Source of the DNA: Rhodohalobacter mucosus
GTDB lineage: Bacteria > Bacteroidota > Rhodothermia > Balneolales > Balneolaceae
Reading direction: 5' to 3'
Assembly: GCF_003150675.1 (NCBI RefSeq)
Contig: NZ_QGGB01000006.1
Coordinates: 310,001-374,000, forward strand
Length of the DNA stretch: 64,000 nt
Shown: positions 26,349-35,332 of the stretch, piece after piece
How the letters are laid out: each line of letters starts with the position of its first letter
How positions within the stretch are numbered: the first letter of the stretch is position 1
Notes under the pieces: model-generated
Databases searched by the model: none
The model's input: only the letters and a program-made list of their open reading frames with translations
Told to the model about the DNA's origin: nothing
Translations under genes and position numbers: made by a program

Positions 26349-27704
26349 ATGGCTAAAGGAAAAGGGGCAACCAAGAGACTGCTGAAAATACTTGGCATTA
26401 TGATACTGGTTCTTGCTGTAGTGGGTATTGCGGGCAAATCCCTGGGGTGGTTTGATGGCGGACCGGGGGAAGTACCCGTAGAAACGGAAACAGCTGAGCT
26501 GAGAACCATCACGCAGATAGTATCCGCTTCAGGAAGAATTCAGCCGGAAATTGAAGTGATTATTCGCCCGGATGTATCGGGCGAAATCATTGAACTGAGC
26601 GTAAAAGAAGGTGATTTTGTAAGGGAGGGGGATCTTCTGGTACGAATTAAACCTGATATTTACCAGGCCAGAATTGACGAACTCAATGCCTCCCTTCTTA
26701 CCCAGAGGGCAAGGATGGAACAGGCACGGTCTGCCATGCTGCAGTCAGAAGTTGAGTTTATGAAGAATAAGGAGCTGTACGATCAGGGATTGATTTCCGA
26801 GCTCGATTATCTGCGTTCTCAGAACGACTACGAGGCACAGAAATCCAATTTCAAGGCTGCTGAGTTTCAGATACAGAGTGCTGAGGCACAACTCAGGCGG
26901 GCTGAGGAGGAGCTTCAGCAAACAGTGATACGGTCGCCGCAGGACGGCACGATTACACGACTTGCCGTAGAACAGGGCGAACGCGTGCTGGGTCAGGCCC
27001 AGACTGCGGGAACCGAGATGATGCGGATCTCCAGAATGGAGCAAATGGAAGTGGAAGTGGACGTGAATGAGAATGACATTGTGAACGTCACGCTCAATGA
27101 TTCCACACAAATAGAGGTAGATGCCTACCCAAACCGAATGTTTGAAGGTCTTGTTACGGAAATTGCAAACTCGGCTGAAGTAACCGGAGCGGGTTCAGCA
27201 AATCAGGTAACCAACTATAAAGTGAAAATCCGGATAACCACACCGCATAATCTGGACCAGGCTCCCGAAGATATGATGGTGATGAATGTGTCTGAAACAC
27301 CCGGCCTGAATTTTGTACCCAATTTTAAACCCGGCATGTCTGCAACCGTTGACATCCAGACCAATACCGTTTACGACGTGGTATCGATCCCGATACAGGC
27401 TGTAACCGTACGGGATTTTGCTGCAGATAGTGTTGAAACCGATGCCGCAGATGGCAGTGAGGCTGATACCGATGAACAGGAAGGTATAGGATCAAGGGAA
27501 GACTTCAGACGGGTGGTCTTTGTTAATGAAGAGGGCACGGCCCGCAGAAAAGAAGTTGAAACCGGAATCAGTGATAATTCGTACATACAGGTCATGAGTG
27601 GTCTTTCAGCCGGCGATGAAGTTGTAACCGGCAGCTACAGAGTGCTCTCCAGAGACTTGAATGATGGCGACAAAATCGTCGCAACGAACAACAACAGGAA
27701 TTAA
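26349..27704 (+). CDS. Periplasmic adaptor (HlyD/MacA family)
   Basis: Membrane-fusion protein linking the ABC permease to TolC. It has an N-terminal anchor helix (about 13-30), a lipoyl-like half (SGEIIELSVKEGDFVREGD) and a long alpha-helical hairpin (about 100-195). The second lipoyl half (SPQDGTITRLAVEQGERV) and beta-barrel domains follow. An acidic low-complexity insert at about 355-380 (Asp/Glu/Ala-rich) sits in the membrane-proximal region and is unusual. Length 451. The ATPase gene follows by 25 bases. Confidence 0.9.
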   Translation: MAKGKGATKRLLKILGIMILVLAVVGIAGKSLGWFDGGPGEVPVETETAELRTITQIVSASGRIQPEIEVIIRPDVSGEIIELSVKEGDFVREGDLLVRIKPDIYQARIDELNASLLTQRARMEQARSAMLQSEVEFMKNKELYDQGLISELDYLRSQNDYEAQKSNFKAAEFQIQSAEAQLRRAEEELQQTVIRSPQDGTITRLAVEQGERVLGQAQTAGTEMMRISRMEQMEVEVDVNENDIVNVTLNDSTQIEVDAYPNRMFEGLVTEIANSAEVTGAGSANQVTNYKVKIRITTPHNLDQAPEDMMVMNVSETPGLNFVPNFKPGMSATVDIQTNTVYDVVSIPIQAVTVRDFAADSVETDAADGSEADTDEQEGIGSREDFRRVVFVNEEGTARRKEVETGISDNSYIQVMSGLSAGDEVVTGSYRVLSRDLNDGDKIVATNNNRN

Positions 27705-27729
27705 CATATCCCTCGAGGAGTACAAGTAA

Positions 27730-28461
27730 ATGTCCAAAAAGATAATAGAGATCCAAGACCTTAAACGACACTACCAGATGGGGCAGGCAACTGTTAAAGC
27801 TTTGAACGGCGTTACATTCAACGTTGAGGAGAATGAGTACATAGCCATCATGGGCCCGTCCGGTTCAGGGAAATCCACCCTCATGAATATGATCGGGTGC
27901 CTGGATACGCCCACGTCCGGTGAGTACATCCTCAACGGCAATCGTGTAAGCGAACTCGATGACTCTGAACTGGCACGTGTACGTAACAGGGAAATAGGTT
28001 TTGTATTTCAGACATTTAATCTCCTTCCAAGAACCGATTGTCTAAATAACGTGGAGCTTCCGCTGATCTACTCCGGAATGAAAGGCTCCGAAAGAAAAAA
28101 AAGAGCTACTACAACACTTGAGAAAGTAGGACTTGGCGATCGGCTAGATCACAAGCCGAATGAACTCTCGGGTGGTCAGCGCCAGCGTGTTGCCATCGCG
28201 CGCGCATTGGTGAACGACCCATCCATACTGCTGGCCGATGAGCCTACCGGTAACCTGGATACAAAAACCGGCGATGAGATCATGGTTCTTTTTGAAGAGC
28301 TGCACAGAGCAGGCAATACCATCATTCTGGTTACTCACGAAAATGATATTGCCAACTACGCACGGAGAATTATCAGGCTCAGGGACGGTGTCATTGAGTC
28401 GGATGAAAAAGTTGAAAGTCCGGTGCTTGCCAGCGCATCCGTTTCTCTTCAGGAAGCGTAA
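27730..28461 (+). CDS. ABC transporter ATP-binding protein (MacB/LolD type)
   Basis: Cytoplasmic ATPase of 243 residues. Walker [10 protein letters not shown] is at 42-50, the Q-loop Gln at 94, signature LSGGQ at 146-150 and Walker B ILLADE at 166-171. The opening [20 protein letters not shown] and the [12 protein letters not shown] segment place it in the MacB/LolD family that pairs with FtsX-type permeases. A GAGGAG-containing leader lies just upstream of the ATG. It completes the split exporter whose permeases are encoded at 20848-23307. Confidence 0.93.
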   Translation: MSKKIIEIQDLKRHYQMGQATVKALNGVTFNVEENEYIAIMGPSGSGKSTLMNMIGCLDTPTSGEYILNGNRVSELDDSELARVRNREIGFVFQTFNLLPRTDCLNNVELPLIYSGMKGSERKKRATTTLEKVGLGDRLDHKPNELSGGQRQRVAIARALVNDPSILLADEPTGNLDTKTGDEIMVLFEELHRAGNTIILVTHENDIANYARRIIRLRDGVIESDEKVESPVLASASVSLQEA

Positions 28462-28465
28462 TACC

Positions 28466-28550
28466 TTGAGTCCGGGACACGGAATTGAACCCAAGTTTCC
28501 CTTTTGATGGGGAGGGAGCTGTTCTGCAGTGATCTACCTAAGGCTGAGCG
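28466..28550 (-). other. Possible tRNA-like relic
   Basis: On the minus strand the segment contains GGGTTCAATTCC (a T-loop-like string) 37 bases after a D-arm-like string, with a CAT triplet between, and ends GTCCCGGACT. The T-stem, D-stem and acceptor stem do not pair properly, so a functional tRNA is not supported. At most it is a decayed tRNA. Confidence 0.15.
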
Positions 28551-28570
28551 TTGATTCAAGTCAGATTTTA

Positions 28571-28747
28571 TAATTTTGGCTTCAATTGCACTATTGATCA
28601 TTCCACTCCGCCTGCAGGCGATACTCCCCCAAGGGGAGTCTCCATTGCACGCCGAAAGCCGACGATGGGACACTCTTCAACGAATACCTGTGCCGGGCAC
28701 ACGTTAAGGCATGATTCGCGTACAATATATTTCTGTCTCACGTGAGA
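28571..28747. promoter_or_regulatory. Palindrome-rich promoter region of the FAD oxidoreductase gene
   Basis: TAATTTTG at 28571-28578 matches the TAnnTTTG -7 consensus, with a TTG 17 bases upstream. Downstream are four short perfect inverted repeats: CGCCTGCAGGCG (28609-28620), ACTCCCC/GGGGAGT (28623-28639), TGTGCC/GGCACA (28689-28701) and TCTCACGTGAGA (28736-28747). The last lies 32 bases before the start codon and could be an operator. Confidence 0.4.
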
Positions 28748-28779
28748 AACCAACCCGGCAAAAAGGTTGTTAATCCGGT

Positions 28780-30291
28780 ATGAATAACAGACAGAATGAA
28801 TATGATGCAGTCATTGTAGGCGCCGGTATGGGCGGCATGACAGCTGCTTCCCTGCTTTCGAGAGACGGTTACAGAGTGCTTGTGCTTGAAGCATCGCATG
28901 TGCCGGGTGGCTGCAGTTCATCATATTATCGAAAAGGATTTGTGTTTGAATCAGGAGCAACAACCCTGATAGGATTTGACGATCATCAGCCATTAAAAAA
29001 GCTGGAAGATGAACTGGGTATTACGATTAAAAAGGAAGCGATCGATCCCTCGATGCAGGTTCATCTGAATGGGCGGGTAATAACCCGGTGGCGCGACAGG
29101 GAAATGTGGGTAAAAGAAGCGATCAACCATTTTGGTGAGGCAGCAGAACAGAGAAGTTTCTGGAAGAAAGCCTTTTATGTTTCTGATGTGGTATGGAAAG
29201 TGTCCGGGAAAAATCATTTTTTCCCTCCGCTTAAGAAAAGGGACTGGTTCAGTCTTTTTAAAAATGACCCCAGGGATGCGCTGGTTCTGCCCTATGCAGC
29301 ATCTTCAGTTCGCGAAACAGCCGTTCAGTCGGGGATCTCAAACCACCAATTTTACAGATTTCTGGATGAACAGCTGCTGATTTCCGCCCAGTCGAGAAGT
29401 GATGATACTCCTTTTTTATTCGGTGCTCCGGCTCTTACGTATACCAACTATACAAACTACTATGTGCCCGGCGGACTACTCAACATGGTGCAGCAGCTGC
29501 AGGAGTACATAGAGCAGCGGGGTGGGGCGCTGAATGTGAAGGAAAAAGTGACGGGAATATCCCGGAACAGGGAAGATACTTACACGATACATACGTCCAA
29601 AAACAAGCAGTATCGTACCGGATTGGTAATCTCAAATATTCCGGTCTGGAATATGGAAGAAGTAACATCAGGAAGCATTCGTGACTATTTTAAACAGGAA
29701 GCGGGGAAGTATACCCGCGCATGGGGTGCTTTCACCATGGGAGTGGTAGCCGAAGACGTATTTGAGGAAAATATGTCGCTGCATCATCAGCTGCATTTGT
29801 CGCAGGAGGATGCAATCGAAGGCATCGATTCCGGATCACTGTTTGTATCAATATCCCGAAAAGGAGATACGGACCGTTCTGAGGAAGGAAAGAGGGTTCT
29901 TAACATCTCCGCACATGCCGGAACGGATTTCTGGTTCGGCCTGAACGGGAATTACGACAGGCTGAAGCAGAAAACAGAGGAGAGCATACTCGGTTTGATG
30001 AGGGAAAAACTTCCCGGTTTTACTAATGCAAAAATTCATATGGCATTTTCAGCCACGCCGGTAAGCTGGAGCAATTGGGTATACCGGAAAAAAGGCAGGG
30101 TGGGCGGAATTCCACAAAGCATGTCGCGCTCGCTGCTTGACTGGACACCCAATGAGACGCCATTCGGGGGGCTCTATCTTTGCGGAGACACGGTTTACCC
30201 CGGGCAGGGAATTCCAGGCGTAACTTTAAGCGGTTTTAACGTATATTACAGGGTTAAAAGGAAACACAACAACAGAGCAAGAAATCATTGA
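28780..30291 (+). CDS. FAD-dependent oxidoreductase, phytoene desaturase/CrtISO-like
   Basis: Flavoprotein of the carotenoid desaturase/isomerase and retinol saturase superfamily. The N-terminal dinucleotide fold shows VIVGAGMGGMTAASLL (GAGMGG at 14-19) followed by VLEASHVPGG. The C-terminal FAD segment GGLYLCGDTVYPGQGIPGV is clear. Length 503 fits. It is followed by a rhomboid gene overlapping its stop (TTGA at 30288-30291), so the two share an mRNA. No other carotenoid gene is nearby, so the substrate is uncertain. Confidence 0.82.
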   Translation: MNNRQNEYDAVIVGAGMGGMTAASLLSRDGYRVLVLEASHVPGGCSSSYYRKGFVFESGATTLIGFDDHQPLKKLEDELGITIKKEAIDPSMQVHLNGRVITRWRDREMWVKEAINHFGEAAEQRSFWKKAFYVSDVVWKVSGKNHFFPPLKKRDWFSLFKNDPRDALVLPYAASSVRETAVQSGISNHQFYRFLDEQLLISAQSRSDDTPFLFGAPALTYTNYTNYYVPGGLLNMVQQLQEYIEQRGGALNVKEKVTGISRNREDTYTIHTSKNKQYRTGLVISNIPVWNMEEVTSGSIRDYFKQEAGKYTRAWGAFTMGVVAEDVFEENMSLHHQLHLSQEDAIEGIDSGSLFVSISRKGDTDRSEEGKRVLNISAHAGTDFWFGLNGNYDRLKQKTEESILGLMREKLPGFTNAKIHMAFSATPVSWSNWVYRKKGRVGGIPQSMSRSLLDWTPNETPFGGLYLCGDTVYPGQGIPGVTLSGFNVYYRVKRKHNNRARNH

Positions 30292-30926
30292 ATTATAACG
30301 ATTCCAACTATTCCCCAAATACACAATTCTCCATTTTTCCCCCGGCTGTAAAGCATCTGATCATCATTAATGCGCTTGCTTTTCTGGCACTGATGAATCC
30401 GCTGTTTCAGGGATACCTGATGGAGTACGGTGCACTATGGCCAATTGGATCCGGGCTGTTTGCACCGTGGCAGCTGGTTACCTATATGTTTTTACACGGA
30501 GGGTTCGGGCATATTTTTTTCAATCTGTTTGCGCTCTGGATTTTTGGGCAGGGAATTGAAAATTATTGGGGCACCAAGAGGTTTGCTACCTACTATTTTC
30601 TGACAGGGATTGGAGCAGCCCTGCTTCATATGTGGATTGCGGGCAGCGGTGCTCCCACCATCGGGGCATCCGGTGCGGTTTACGGGATACTGCTTGCCTT
30701 CGGTATGATGTTTCCTGACAGGTATATTATGCTTCTGATACCGCCGATTCCAATCAAAGCAAAATATTTTGTTGCCATTTTCGGAGCCATTGAGCTCTTT
30801 TCAGGCCTTATGAGACCGGATAGCGGGGTTGCTCATTTCGCCCACCTTGGAGGAATGGTGGTCGGGTTTGCATTGATCAAAATCTGGGGGCTGAAAGGCG
30901 AGAGTCAGAGCCAGAATTATTACTAA
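30288..30926 (+). CDS. Rhomboid-family intramembrane serine protease
   Basis: Six-helix intramembrane protease. The catalytic dyad is present: Ser128 in GASG (126-129) and His186 in AHFAHLGG. The helix 2 motif HGGFGHIFFN is at 70-79. Length 212. It starts at TTG 30288, overlapping the oxidoreductase stop by four bases; no ATG occurs before the conserved region. It cleaves transmembrane segments of unknown clients. A second rhomboid gene follows after 32 bases. Confidence 0.9.
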   Translation: MNYNDSNYSPNTQFSIFPPAVKHLIIINALAFLALMNPLFQGYLMEYGALWPIGSGLFAPWQLVTYMFLHGGFGHIFFNLFALWIFGQGIENYWGTKRFATYYFLTGIGAALLHMWIAGSGAPTIGASGAVYGILLAFGMMFPDRYIMLLIPPIPIKAKYFVAIFGAIELFSGLMRPDSGVAHFAHLGGMVVGFALIKIWGLKGESQSQNYY

Positions 30927-30958
30927 GTTCAGTAATCAGAGTAGAAGAAAAAGAGAAT

Positions 30959-31837
30959 ATGTATCAAAATGATTCATTTGGAGGTGCGATTAAACGCGGC
31001 TTTTTAGGAATGCCGGTGATCATACGCACCATTATTGCGGTGAATGTAGTTGTGTTTGCATTCCAGGCGCTTCTGGGCGGTATTCAGATTGGTGGTACCT
31101 CGTTAAATAATCTGATAGTGACCTACCTGGGTTTTAACCCCAATCTGTTTACAGCCATCACACAGCCGTGGCGCTTTTTTACGTACATGTTTCTTCACGG
31201 CAGTGGCTTTCACCTGTTGTTTAACATGCTCTGGCTCTGGTGGATGGGTCGCGCGGTAGAGGAGGGACTGGGACCGAGAACTTTTTCTGTGCTCTACTTT
31301 GGAGCCGGCATCGGCGGGGCGTTTTTTCATATTGCGCTCTCATTTCTGTACGGCACAAGTATTGTAATCGGTGCTTCTGGTGCCGTATTCGGAATTATGG
31401 TTGCCTTTGCATACATGTACCCCAGAGTGCCCATAATGCTCCTGTTCCTTCCGCCAATTGAGGCGCGGTTTGTCGTGGCCGCACTGATTGCGCTTGACGT
31501 ACTTTTTCTCGGTGCGGGAGATAACGTTGCCAGGCTGGTACACCTCGGAGGTGCAGGCATCGGTTACCTGCTCGTAAGATCGCATTATCGTGGCACGGAC
31601 CTGTCTAAATTTGTACGGCCCATTGAACGCATCTGGAATCCACAGATGTCATCAGGAAAGGGAAAAAAGAGAAAAGCCCGAAACAGTAAGATGTACTCAG
31701 TGAGCGATGTTGAAATTGTTGAGGAGTCGAATGAATCGGAGCTGGACGCCATTCTTGAAAAGATATCCAGGGAAGGGTACGATGGCCTTACAGCGGAGGA
31801 GAAGAAGAAGTTATTTGAGCTGAGCAAGAAGAATTGA
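30959..31837 (+). CDS. Rhomboid protease with C-terminal DUF6576-like extension
   Basis: Second rhomboid of 292 residues with Ser140 (IGASGAVFG) and His195 (RLVHLGG) as the dyad, and HGSGFHLLFNM at 80-90. After the sixth helix there is a basic linker (GKGKKRKARNSK). An acidic C-terminal helix follows, with SREGYDGLTAEEKKKLFELS, a pattern shared by Bacteroidota rhomboids. It is tandem with the first rhomboid in the same operon but clearly diverged in sequence, so the two probably have distinct clients. Confidence 0.9.
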   Translation: MYQNDSFGGAIKRGFLGMPVIIRTIIAVNVVVFAFQALLGGIQIGGTSLNNLIVTYLGFNPNLFTAITQPWRFFTYMFLHGSGFHLLFNMLWLWWMGRAVEEGLGPRTFSVLYFGAGIGGAFFHIALSFLYGTSIVIGASGAVFGIMVAFAYMYPRVPIMLLFLPPIEARFVVAALIALDVLFLGAGDNVARLVHLGGAGIGYLLVRSHYRGTDLSKFVRPIERIWNPQMSSGKGKKRKARNSKMYSVSDVEIVEESNESELDAILEKISREGYDGLTAEEKKKLFELSKKN

Positions 31838-31887
31838 GGAGACTGAGGGCAGGATGCTGGATAGGAGTTAGTGGTTCGTACTTCTCA

Positions 31888-32355
31888 AAATTTCAAGCAC
31901 CACATTCCAAGTTCCAAAGTTTTAAAACCAATTTCCAAACATCGGATCCAGAGAGTCTGAATGGCGAATGATAAAAAAGAATATGATTTGGAAGAAAGAA
32001 CCTACCTTTTTGCAAGGGAATGCAGGTTCCTGGTAAGCCGTTTACCAAAAACTATTGAGAATGTTGAGGACAGCAGGCAACTTGTGAAGGCATCGGGTTC
32101 GGTGAGTGCAAATTACATTGAGGCAAATGAGGCCCTTAGCAAGAAGGATTTTGTATATCGCATAAAAATCTGCAGAAAGGAATCAAAAGAATCAAAACTT
32201 TGGTTAAGACTATTAAAAGACATGAATAAGAATGAAATGCAACGATTCAAACCGTTGTTGCAAGAAGCTGACGAACTAAGGAAAATTTTTTCTACGATTC
32301 TGAAGAACTCCAATCATATAGGTTAGAAGAGTTTGGAATTTGGTGCTTGTAATTT
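31888..32355. mobile_element. Four-helix-bundle gene cassette bounded by 23-bp inverted repeats
   Basis: The segments 31888-31910 and 32333-32355 are inverted complements with 21 of 23 positions matching; both contain the core CAAGCACC/GGTGCTTG. They bracket exactly one gene, the S23-like four-helix-bundle gene, and further TTCCAAATT-like motifs extend on both sides. The layout suggests a small transposed or inserted cassette between the rhomboid operon and ispG. No transposase is encoded. Confidence 0.5.
31961..32326 (+). CDS. Four-helix bundle protein (23S rRNA intervening-sequence / S23 type)
   Basis: A 121-residue, all-helical, charged protein with the family landmarks YLFARECRFLVSRLPKT, VKASGSVSANYIEANEA and the C-terminal helix with EADELRKIFSTILK. 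It belongs to the four-helix bundle family first seen in intervening sequences of 23S rRNA genes (IVP/S23). Function is unknown; related proteins form pentamers. It stands outside rRNA here, flanked by inverted repeats, so it may be carried as a mobile cassette. Confidence 0.85.
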   Translation: MANDKKEYDLEERTYLFARECRFLVSRLPKTIENVEDSRQLVKASGSVSANYIEANEALSKKDFVYRIKICRKESKESKLWLRLLKDMNKNEMQRFKPLLQEADELRKIFSTILKNSNHIG

Positions 32356-32391
32356 GGAATTTCCGATAAACTATTTCAACATAAATAAAAT

Positions 32392-33606
32392 ATGTCTCCA
32401 ATAAACCGTAAAAACTCTAAAACCGTCTATGTCGGAGATGTTCCCATAGGAGGAGATCATCCTATTGTGGTGCAGTCGATGACCAATACGGATACAGCCG
32501 ATATTGATGAAACGGTTGACCAGATTGATCACCTTCACCAGTGCGGGTCGGAGCTTGTCCGAATCACCGTAAACAATGATGCGGCGGCCAAAGCAGTGCC
32601 CTACATCAAGGAAAAACTGATAAACCGGGGCGTTACCGTACCGATTATCGGGGATTTCCACTACAACGGACACGTATTGCTGCCCAAATACCCGGAAATG
32701 GCAAGTTCTCTCTCCAAATTCAGGATCAATCCGGGCAATACGGGCACAAAAACCCGTGATAAAAATTTCTGCACCATTGTGGAACAGGCGATCAAACACG
32801 ACAAGCCGGTCCGAATTGGTGTAAACTGGGGATCCCTTGATCAGCAGCTTCTTGCACAATACATGGATGAAAACAATGCAAGAAAAGAACCCAAATCATC
32901 CAAAGAAGTTATGCTCGATACCATGGTGGAGAGTGCCCGGCGCTCGAGTGCACTTGCGGAAGATGTGGGCTTGCCGTCTGACAAGATTATTGTGAGCTGC
33001 AAAATGTCGGGTGTTCAGGACCTTATCGCGGTCTATCGCAGAATATCCGCAATTCTGGATTACCCGCTGCATCTTGGTCTGACCGAGGCCGGCATGGGCA
33101 TGAAGGGAACTGTAGCCAGTGCCGCTGCTCTTTCCATTCTGCTGCAGGAGGGCATCGGCGATACCATTCGTGTTTCGCTTACCCCGATGCCGGGAGCCGA
33201 CCGGGCGGAAGAAGTGCGTATTTGCCAGCAGATTCTGCAGTCGCTGGGTATTCGCAGTTTTATTCCACAGGTAACCGCGTGTCCGGGGTGCGGACGCACC
33301 AAGAGCACCTACTTTCAGGAGCTGGCCGATGAGATTCAAAACTACATCGTGGAGATGATGCCCATCTGGAGGGATATCTATCCCGGCGTGGAAGAGATGG
33401 ATGTGGCCGTAATGGGTTGCGTGGTGAATGGCCCCGGAGAGTCGAGGCATGCCAATATCGGGATTTCATTGCCCGGTACCTTCGAGGAGCCTAAAGCCCC
33501 TGTGTATGTGGACGGTGAACACTACACGACGCTCAAAGGAGAGGGGATCGGAGCAGAATTCCGGAAAATACTGGAGGACTACATCGTCCGGAATTACGGC
33601 AGCTGA
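32392..33606 (+). CDS. ispG: 4-hydroxy-3-methylbut-2-enyl diphosphate synthase IspG
   Basis: Iron-sulphur enzyme of the MEP isoprenoid pathway that converts MEcPP to HMBPP. Cluster ligands are seen at Cys297 and Cys300 (CPGCGRT) and Cys343 ([10 protein letters not shown], with the catalytic glutamate just after). The TIM-barrel part starts [20 protein letters not shown]. At 404 residues it is the short two-domain form, without the extra insert found in plant and chlamydial enzymes. Single gene; isoprenoids would feed quinones and any carotenoids handled by the upstream FAD oxidoreductase. Confidence 0.95.
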   Translation: MSPINRKNSKTVYVGDVPIGGDHPIVVQSMTNTDTADIDETVDQIDHLHQCGSELVRITVNNDAAAKAVPYIKEKLINRGVTVPIIGDFHYNGHVLLPKYPEMASSLSKFRINPGNTGTKTRDKNFCTIVEQAIKHDKPVRIGVNWGSLDQQLLAQYMDENNARKEPKSSKEVMLDTMVESARRSSALAEDVGLPSDKIIVSCKMSGVQDLIAVYRRISAILDYPLHLGLTEAGMGMKGTVASAAALSILLQEGIGDTIRVSLTPMPGADRAEEVRICQQILQSLGIRSFIPQVTACPGCGRTKSTYFQELADEIQNYIVEMMPIWRDIYPGVEEMDVAVMGCVVNGPGESRHANIGISLPGTFEEPKAPVYVDGEHYTTLKGEGIGAEFRKILEDYIVRNYGS

Positions 33607-33712
33607 ACAGGCATCGCTGCTACGCCGGCGGTACTCAGAGGTTTCCCTTTCGGTTAGCGGGGAGATTCTGAGCTTAATTTCCTACGTCGAAAACGGTGTA
33701 CGGATTTGTATG

Positions 33713-34768
33713 TCAGACCCGGTTCGAGTAGTACTTCTGGAATACATTTGATAGTTCCGTTGAACTCTCTCTGATGCTCAGGGACACCGGGATCAGGCTG
33801 GTATATCCCGAGTGGCTCCGTTCCGCACTATGCTCAAGCCGGTTAAAGATAAGCTCAAGCGATTTTTTCCCAAGCAGCGTATAGGGTGTATGAACCGATG
33901 TGATGGTTGGTGTATAAAGCTTACAGGTAGGCAGGTCGTCAAACCCCGCCACAGCCACATCCTGAGGAATATGAACCCCATCGCGAATTGCGCTGTGCAT
34001 GAAACCGAGCGTCATGCTGTCGTTGCTGCAAAAAACGGCATCGGGTTTCTGGTCCAGCTTCTTGAAATCCTGATAGGCTTCTTTTCCCTTCTCAAAAGAG
34101 TAGTCGCCGTTAAACTGCCATATCAGATCCAATTTTTCGGCGGCATGGATATAGTCTGCGAAACCATTTTTCCGCAGCATGGCTTCGGATTGCTGAATGG
34201 GCCCCTGAATAATTCCCAGGTTCTTATATCCGCGATCCTCAAAGTGTTTGGCTACGATGTACCCGCCGCGATAATTATCGAATGTGACAGTATCCAGTAC
34301 CGGGTTCGCTATGGGTGCTATGGACAGAAGCGGAAAATTGTCCGGCACGCTCTCAAGCAGCTGCAGGTAGTCTGCTTCAACGAAATCAGGCAGAAAAATC
34401 ACTGCAGCATCATAGTGCTTGTTGATCAACTCTGAAATGATGTAAGGAACAGGAGATGATGTGTGGCTAACGCTGGTAAGGTTCATTCTTGCCTTTGTGC
34501 CCTCAGTCGACTGGTCGAAACCTTCAAAAAGGGATGCATAAAACTCTCCTGTATAGTGCCAGGTAATGAGCGCAATATTAATGCTGCTTCGAAGCTCAAC
34601 AGGTGTATGAACATTTTTAAGGGGGTAATTCAACCGGTATGCACTTTCAAAAATCTTCCTCTCATTCTCCTTGCTGATCTTACCCGACTGAGATAGTGCC
34701 CTTGATACAGTCGATATGGATAGGCCTGTATCCTCTGCAATGTCTTTTAATGTAACCTTTGCAATCAT
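33713..34768 (-). CDS. LacI-family transcriptional regulator (divergent from the glucan lipoprotein)
   Basis: A 351-residue repressor or activator. The N-terminal helix-turn-helix reads VTLKDIAEDTGLSISTVSRA (residues 5-24) with the hinge helix after it. The C-terminal periplasmic-binding-like domain senses a sugar, with the FDNYRGGYIVAKHF and CSNDSMTLGFM segments typical of the family. It is divergent from the CBM-like lipoprotein gene. Two near-palindromic TTTGCACAAA sites lie in the shared upstream region and are probably its targets. Confidence 0.92.
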   Translation of the reverse strand: MIAKVTLKDIAEDTGLSISTVSRALSQSGKISKENERKIFESAYRLNYPLKNVHTPVELRSSINIALITWHYTGEFYASLFEGFDQSTEGTKARMNLTSVSHTSSPVPYIISELINKHYDAAVIFLPDFVEADYLQLLESVPDNFPLLSIAPIANPVLDTVTFDNYRGGYIVAKHFEDRGYKNLGIIQGPIQQSEAMLRKNGFADYIHAAEKLDLIWQFNGDYSFEKGKEAYQDFKKLDQKPDAVFCSNDSMTLGFMHSAIRDGVHIPQDVAVAGFDDLPTCKLYTPTITSVHTPYTLLGKKSLELIFNRLEHSAERSHSGYTSLIPVSLSIRESSTELSNVFQKYYSNRV

Positions 34769-34876
34769 GATTGCTTGTGATGATTGATAGAAGTCAGAAA
34801 ATGAGGAAACATTTTTAAGAAAGCTATTCTTCCTCAGCGAAATGTCTTCTGTGTTACAGGTAATCTACTGAAAATT

Positions 34877-34888
34877 TTTTGCACAAAA
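34877..34888. promoter_or_regulatory. LacI-type operator candidate 1 (TTTTGCACAAAA)
   Basis: A near-palindrome with TTTTG and CAAAA arms around a CA-type centre, 109 bases upstream of the LacI start. The same core recurs at 35101, consistent with autoregulation plus control of the lipoprotein gene. Confidence 0.45.
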
Positions 34889-35100
34889 ATAAGAAAAAAC
34901 CAAAAATGCATACTTTTCCAATAGGTTCAGTCAAGAATAATCCATGCTCTAAGCTTTGGAAATCACCGGAGCAGATTTATTTAAAAAATGGAACCTTGAA
35001 CATTCCAAAGATTAAATAACAATAATTTACACCCCGATGAAGTTTAATCTGAATGGACAATTTCAACAGGAGAGTATTTATTCCATTTAAATGAAAATAA

Positions 35101-35111
35101 TTTGCACAAAA
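35101..35111. promoter_or_regulatory. LacI-type operator candidate 2 (TTTGCACAAAA)
   Basis: Second copy of the same core as the site at 34877, 222 bases above the lipoprotein start. Two sites about 220 bases apart would permit looping. Confidence 0.45.
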
Positions 35112-35332
35112 GGGTGATAAACTTTAAAATGGAAGAAGCGGTACCATGGTGCCAGAGACCTCAATAGAGAGGATAGAATCAATTCATCTTTAAAGAGTGA
35201 GCGGTACGGGTTACTGCCAATCTAAAAGCAGAAACACAAGTGTATGTCATTGGAAGACAATCTCTCTCATGCAGCATACAATTATATAACCGTGTTTCTG
35301 GAAATGGTATTAAACAAATGAAGGTATTAACT

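Larger units (their letters stand above)
34769..35332. other. Divergent regulatory region of the glucan locus
   Basis: A 560-base AT-rich gap between the LacI gene and the lipoprotein gene with no supported CDS. It contains two copies of TTTGCACAAAA (annotated separately). Confidence 0.5.

Noticed and set aside
35240-35332. N-terminal extension of the CBM-like lipoprotein up to an ATG at 35240
   Set aside because: It would place 31 non-hydrophobic residues before a classic lipoprotein signal peptide; the ATG at 35333 matches the paralogous start at 38035.
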